Shown: positions 61,440 to 64,000 of the stretch, one piece after another
How positions within the stretch are numbered: the stretch's first letter is position 1
How the letters are laid out: each line of letters opens with the position of its first letter
NCBI RefSeq assembly: GCF_000621805.1
Contig: NZ_JHXH01000002.1
Coordinates: forward strand, 62,001-126,000
Source of the DNA: Ruminococcus sp. FC2018
GTDB lineage: Bacteria; Bacillota; Clostridia; Oscillospirales; Ruminococcaceae
Length of the DNA: 64,000 bases
Direction of reading: 5' to 3'
The notes under the pieces: model-generated
Databases searched by the model: none
What the model was told of the DNA's origin: nothing
What the model saw: the letters and a program-made list of their open reading frames with translations, nothing else
Program-made: the position numbers and the translations under genes

Positions 61440-62858
61440 TTGCTTGATAAAATAATGTCCCTGCTGAATAAAATAGATGACTTTATGTATTATCCCGTGC
61501 TGATAGTCGTCCTTGGTGCAGCAGGTCTTTACTTTTCCGTAAGAACAGGCTTTGTGCAGCTGCGTATGTTCAAGGAATCCTGCCGGCTAATAAGGGAAAA
61601 ACCAAAGGGAACAAAAGGCGTGTCATCCTTCCAGGCTCTGATAGTTTCCACCGCTTCACGAGTGGGTACGGGAAACATCGTGGGAGTCTCCACCGCTATC
61701 TGTATCGGCGGACCGGGTGCCTGCTTCTGGATGTGGCTGATGTGCATTATCGGAGCGTCCTCTGCGTTTGTTGAAAGTACCCTTGCGCAGATCTATAAGC
61801 GAAAAGGAAAGGACGGGAATTGCTACGGCGGTCCCGCCTATTATATCGAACAAGCCCTGGGCAAGCCTGTGGTATCGGTGCTTTTCTGCATTTTCCTTAT
61901 CGCTACATACGCCTTCGGATTTAATCTTCTGTGCTCCTTTAATCTCCAGTCATCCTTTGAGATCTACAGATTCTACGACCCCAAGGTAACTCCCGTTATC
62001 ATCGGTCTGATGCTTGCCGTACTGACAGCCTTCTGTCTTATGGGCGGCGGAAAGAGAATAATCAGGCTAAGCGAGAAGATAGTCCCCGTAATGGGCGTAG
62101 CGTACGTGCTGGTTTCGGTAATTATTATTATCAGCAACTATTCAAATATACCCCATATGTTTGCGGTCATCTTTGAGGATGCCTTTGATTTTCGTTCCAT
62201 ACTTGGCGGCTTCTCGGGGAGCTGTATGGTCCTTGGTATCAAAAGAGGACTGTATTCCAACGAGGCAGGTGTGGGATCTGCGCCTAATGCTTCTGCGTCT
62301 GCAAACGTCTCCCACCCCGTAAAGCAGGGACTGGTGCAGACAGTATCGGTGTATATCGACACCATTCTTCTTTGTACCGCAACAGCCTTTATGTGCCTCA
62401 GCACAGGGGTGGAGTATAACGATAAGGTCTCCGGGGCATTATATGTGCAAAATGCCATCTCCACCTTTTCCGAAAAAGGGGGACCTGTCTTTATAACCGT
62501 GTCAATGGTGCTGTTTGCCTTTACCACCCTTCTTGGCAACCTGTATTATGTGGATAATGCGCTTATTTATCTTAACGGCAAAAAAGAGCCCTCTAAAAAG
62601 TTCATGGGAGTGTTCTATGCTTTTTGCGTGGCAGTCATCTTCGGCGGCGCACTTATGAAAATGGAATTTGCATGGACCGTGGCGGATATAACCATGGGCT
62701 TTATGACGCTGATAAATATACCCTGCTGTCTGATGCTGTCGGGGCAGGTGATAAAGGCGCTGAAGGATTATGAAAAGCAGAAGAAAGCAGGTAAGGACCC
62801 GCATTTTGCCGCAAAGGATATAGGACTTGACGAGTCAAAGCTGAGTTATTGGAAATGA
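61440..62858 (+). CDS. Sodium:alanine/glycine symporter (AGCS family)
   Basis: 472 aa with about ten membrane helices. GVSSFQALIVSTASRVGTGNIVGVSTAICIGGPGACFWMW is the AGCS signature region, and ANVSHPVKQGLVQTVSVYIDTILLCTATAF matches a later helix. It imports alanine or glycine with Na+. The start is TTG at 61440, with AAAGGAGG 11 bases upstream; the ATG at 61455 is an alternative. It is co-transcribed with the YitT gene. Confidence 0.94.
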   Translation: MLDKIMSLLNKIDDFMYYPVLIVVLGAAGLYFSVRTGFVQLRMFKESCRLIREKPKGTKGVSSFQALIVSTASRVGTGNIVGVSTAICIGGPGACFWMWLMCIIGASSAFVESTLAQIYKRKGKDGNCYGGPAYYIEQALGKPVVSVLFCIFLIATYAFGFNLLCSFNLQSSFEIYRFYDPKVTPVIIGLMLAVLTAFCLMGGGKRIIRLSEKIVPVMGVAYVLVSVIIIISNYSNIPHMFAVIFEDAFDFRSILGGFSGSCMVLGIKRGLYSNEAGVGSAPNASASANVSHPVKQGLVQTVSVYIDTILLCTATAFMCLSTGVEYNDKVSGALYVQNAISTFSEKGGPVFITVSMVLFAFTTLLGNLYYVDNALIYLNGKKEPSKKFMGVFYAFCVAVIFGGALMKMEFAWTVADITMGFMTLINIPCCLMLSGQVIKALKDYEKQKKAGKDPHFAAKDIGLDESKLSYWK

Positions 62859-62929
62859 CCGCTGTGGGGCATGAGCCTTTTGGAGGGAGCGTGTGCCGTA
62901 AGGCTGCCCGGTAAAAGAAGAAAAAAGGC

Positions 62930-62958
62930 TTGACAATGTGGGATAACCGTGGTATAAT
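62930..62958 (+). promoter_or_regulatory. Promoter of tRNA-Arg
   Basis: Perfect TTGACA (62930-62935), a 17-base spacer and perfect TATAAT (62953-62958). Confidence 0.85.
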
Positions 62959-62973
62959 ATATGAGTTGAAAAT

Positions 62974-63047
62974 GCGCCGGTAGCTCAGCTGGATAGAGTA
63001 ACTGGCTACGAACCAGTAGGTCGGGGGTTCGAGTCCCTTCCGGCGCA
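62974..63047 (+). tRNA. tRNA-Arg (anticodon ACG)
   Basis: A full cloverleaf: acceptor GCGCCGG/CCGGCGC with discriminator A63047, D arm GCTCAGCTGGATAGAGT, anticodon loop CTACGAA (anticodon 63008-63010) and T arm GGGGGTTCGAGTCCCTTC. The ACG anticodon would be deaminated to ICG to read CGU, CGC and CGA. CCA is not encoded. Confidence 0.96.
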
Positions 63048-63075
63048 CTGAATACCATGCCGTAGTTGCGGCGAA

Positions 63076-63112
63076 AACCGTTTCTGACAGAAGTCGGGAA
63101 CGGTTTTTTTGT
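63076..63112 (+). terminator. Terminator after tRNA-Arg
   Basis: AACCGTTTC (63076-63084) pairs with GGGAACGGTT (63096-63105) and is followed by a T run. Confidence 0.82.
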
Positions 63113-63142
63113 TGTGCCGTAAAAAAATGTCCCCCCAAGCCC

Positions 63143-63171
63143 TTGACAAAACTACCGATTGGTAGTATAAT
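63143..63171 (+). promoter_or_regulatory. Promoter of the TetR gene
   Basis: TTGACA (63143-63148), a 17-base spacer and TATAAT (63166-63171). The first operator palindrome occupies nearly the whole spacer. Confidence 0.88.
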
Positions 63172-63188
63172 AAATACCGAACGGTAGT
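63151..63188. promoter_or_regulatory. Two TetR-type operator palindromes
   Basis: ACTACCGATTGGTAGT (63151-63166) and a related TACCGAACGGTA half-site pair (about 63174-63188) share the TACCGA/TCGGTA arms. The first fills the promoter spacer and the second lies downstream of the -10, so binding would block the promoter. They precede the regulator gene directly. Confidence 0.75.
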
Positions 63189-63219
63189 AAGCGGCATTTA
63201 TAAAAGAGGAGGCGCAAAG

Positions 63220-63816
63220 TTGGATAAGAAGGAAGAAATAATAATTGCAGCCCTTGACCTTGCCTCGGAAAAAGGACTGGGCAATGTTTCAATGGCGCAG
63301 ATCGCCGAAAAAGCAGGTATACGCAAAGCATCGCTGTATAATCATTTTGACTCAAAAGAGGAAATGATATCCCAGATGTATGTGTATCTCAGGGAAAATG
63401 CAAAAAATCAGCTTTCACCCGGGGATATTGATATAAGTGCCCTGGTCAGGGATAAAAGCGCATACGAGGTGCTGATGCTGGCGGTGAACAATTACGTCAA
63501 GCTCAACAGCGACGAAAGAATGCAGAAATTTTATAGGTTTATCTACTCTCAAAGACCTATCGACCCTGTGGCAGCAAGGATAATCACCGAGGAAACAAAT
63601 AAAATGATCGCAGCAACCAAGTCGCTGTTCTATGCCCTTGCCACACATAGGAAGATCTCCGACGACAATATAGATACAGCAGCAGTGTCTTTTGCAATGA
63701 CGATCCATTCTATGCTGGATCATAAGCTTGACTGCCGCAGCTGCGGTGAAAAGTTTGACAGCACAATGATACAGGATTATATACACTGGTTGTGTAAACA
63801 GTTGGGGGGGCAATGA
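63220..63816 (+). CDS. TetR-family transcription regulator
   Basis: 198 aa. The N-terminal helix-turn-helix (about 6-50) is KEEIIIAALDLASEKGLGNVSMAQIAEKAGIRKASLYNHFDSKEEMI. The start is TTG at 63220 with AGAGGAGG upstream. The two palindromes in its promoter make autorepression likely. The gene 1 base after the stop is a DUF998-like membrane protein and is probably its target. The ligand is unknown. Confidence 0.92.
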   Translation: MDKKEEIIIAALDLASEKGLGNVSMAQIAEKAGIRKASLYNHFDSKEEMISQMYVYLRENAKNQLSPGDIDISALVRDKSAYEVLMLAVNNYVKLNSDERMQKFYRFIYSQRPIDPVAARIITEETNKMIAATKSLFYALATHRKISDDNIDTAAVSFAMTIHSMLDHKLDCRSCGEKFDSTMIQDYIHWLCKQLGGQ

Positions 63817-63817
63817 A

Positions 63818-64000
63818 ATGAACAGGAAAACACTTGTTAATTATATGGGACTGCTGGGGGTGATAGCGTTTTTGTCTTACACCGCTGCGGTGGTCTTTAC
63901 ACCCCTTGCCTATCCCGGCTATAACCGCCTGGAGCAGGCGGTGAGCGACCTGAGCGCACAGAACGCACCCTCGAAAATGCTGTGGGATACGCTTAGTGCG
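63818..64000 (+). CDS. DUF998-like membrane protein (truncated by window end)
   Basis: The frame opens with an ATG at 63818, two bases past the TetR stop, and runs to the window edge (61 codons). A first membrane helix (about 8-27) is followed by PGYNRLEQAVSDLSAQNAPSKMLWD, the characteristic opening of DUF998 proteins. The rest lies outside the window. Confidence 0.78.
   Translation, partial: MNRKTLVNYMGLLGVIAFLSYTAAVVFTPLAYPGYNRLEQAVSDLSAQNAPSKMLWDTLSA

Larger units (their letters stand above)
62859..63219. other. 361-base gap with tRNA-Arg and the TetR control region
   Basis: In order: a tRNA promoter (62930), tRNA-Arg (62974-63047), a terminator (63076-63105), and the TetR promoter with two operator-like palindromes (63143-63188). 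I see no further gene. Confidence 0.85.

Noticed and set aside
63813-63818. Start of the DUF998-like gene at the ATG overlapping the TetR stop (63813)
   Set aside because: That frame meets TGA after two codons; the frame starting at 63818 stays open to the window end.

Overview
The window reads as chromosome of a Gram-positive Clostridia, most likely a Ruminococcaceae/Oscillospiraceae (Ruminococcus-like) bacterium. The basis is gene content and style: T-box leaders, AGGAGG ribosome sites with many GTG/TTG starts, TTGACA/TATAAT promoters with 17-bp spacers, prolyl-tRNA synthetase of the bacterial short type, Veg, DUF4830, YitT, Thr-rich lipoproteins and an intracellular GH3 glycosidase. The species assignment is inference. 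No transposase, phage gene, CRISPR array or rRNA was seen. There is one tRNA gene (Arg, anticodon ACG).

Layout. 1-5282: the tail of a probable PP2C phosphatase, a zinc-ribbon/Ser-Thr kinase/LRR receptor, a double-FHA ABC ATPase and its permease, together resembling a phosphorylation-controlled ABC exporter. 5384-8133: a membrane protein, a STAS/HATPase partner-switch pair, DUF2461 and Veg. 8204-15662 (minus strand): T-box(Trp)-trpB2, an ECF sigma/anti-sigma pair, proS, tspO, a FliB-like protein and small proteins. 16055-24054: MinD-like ATPase with mgsA, T-box(His)-hisS with two unknown genes and aspS, then a MATE exporter and RsuA-type pseudouridine synthase. 24227-30596: MsmK-type sugar ATPase, a LytTR/DUF3781/LiaF-like operon with promoter-proximal LytTR-type direct repeats, and secDF. 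30885-43334: tex, a nitroreductase, an S24-like repressor, a GH3 enzyme, asnB and carAB. 43760-51522: a phosphoribosyltransferase pair, two zinc-ribbon/membrane proteins, and an operon of a large ECF-S-like/propeller/HD-GYP sensor with a BMP-family binding protein. 51970-64000: an acyltransferase/lipoprotein/transglutaminase operon, an ABC exporter with an HTH-AbrB regulator, HAD, a serine hydrolase, YitT, an AGCS symporter, tRNA-Arg, and a TetR gene with its own operators.

The most interesting items are: (1) a family of mosaic intergenic elements at 19750-19976, 43431-43713, 51669-51955 and a related one at 36786-36960, built from strings of perfect hairpins whose stems differ between copies by compensating changes; (2) the HD-GYP/propeller/ECF-S fusion with its overlapping BMP-family partner, a possible ligand-to-c-di-GMP relay; (3) the kinase-FHA-ABC locus with an LRR ectodomain; (4) several readable regulatory circuits (T-boxes with Trp and His specifiers, LytTR repeats at 21-bp period, TetR operators on the promoter, a terminator hairpin in the carA leader).

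All functions are assigned from reading motifs. No database search was run.
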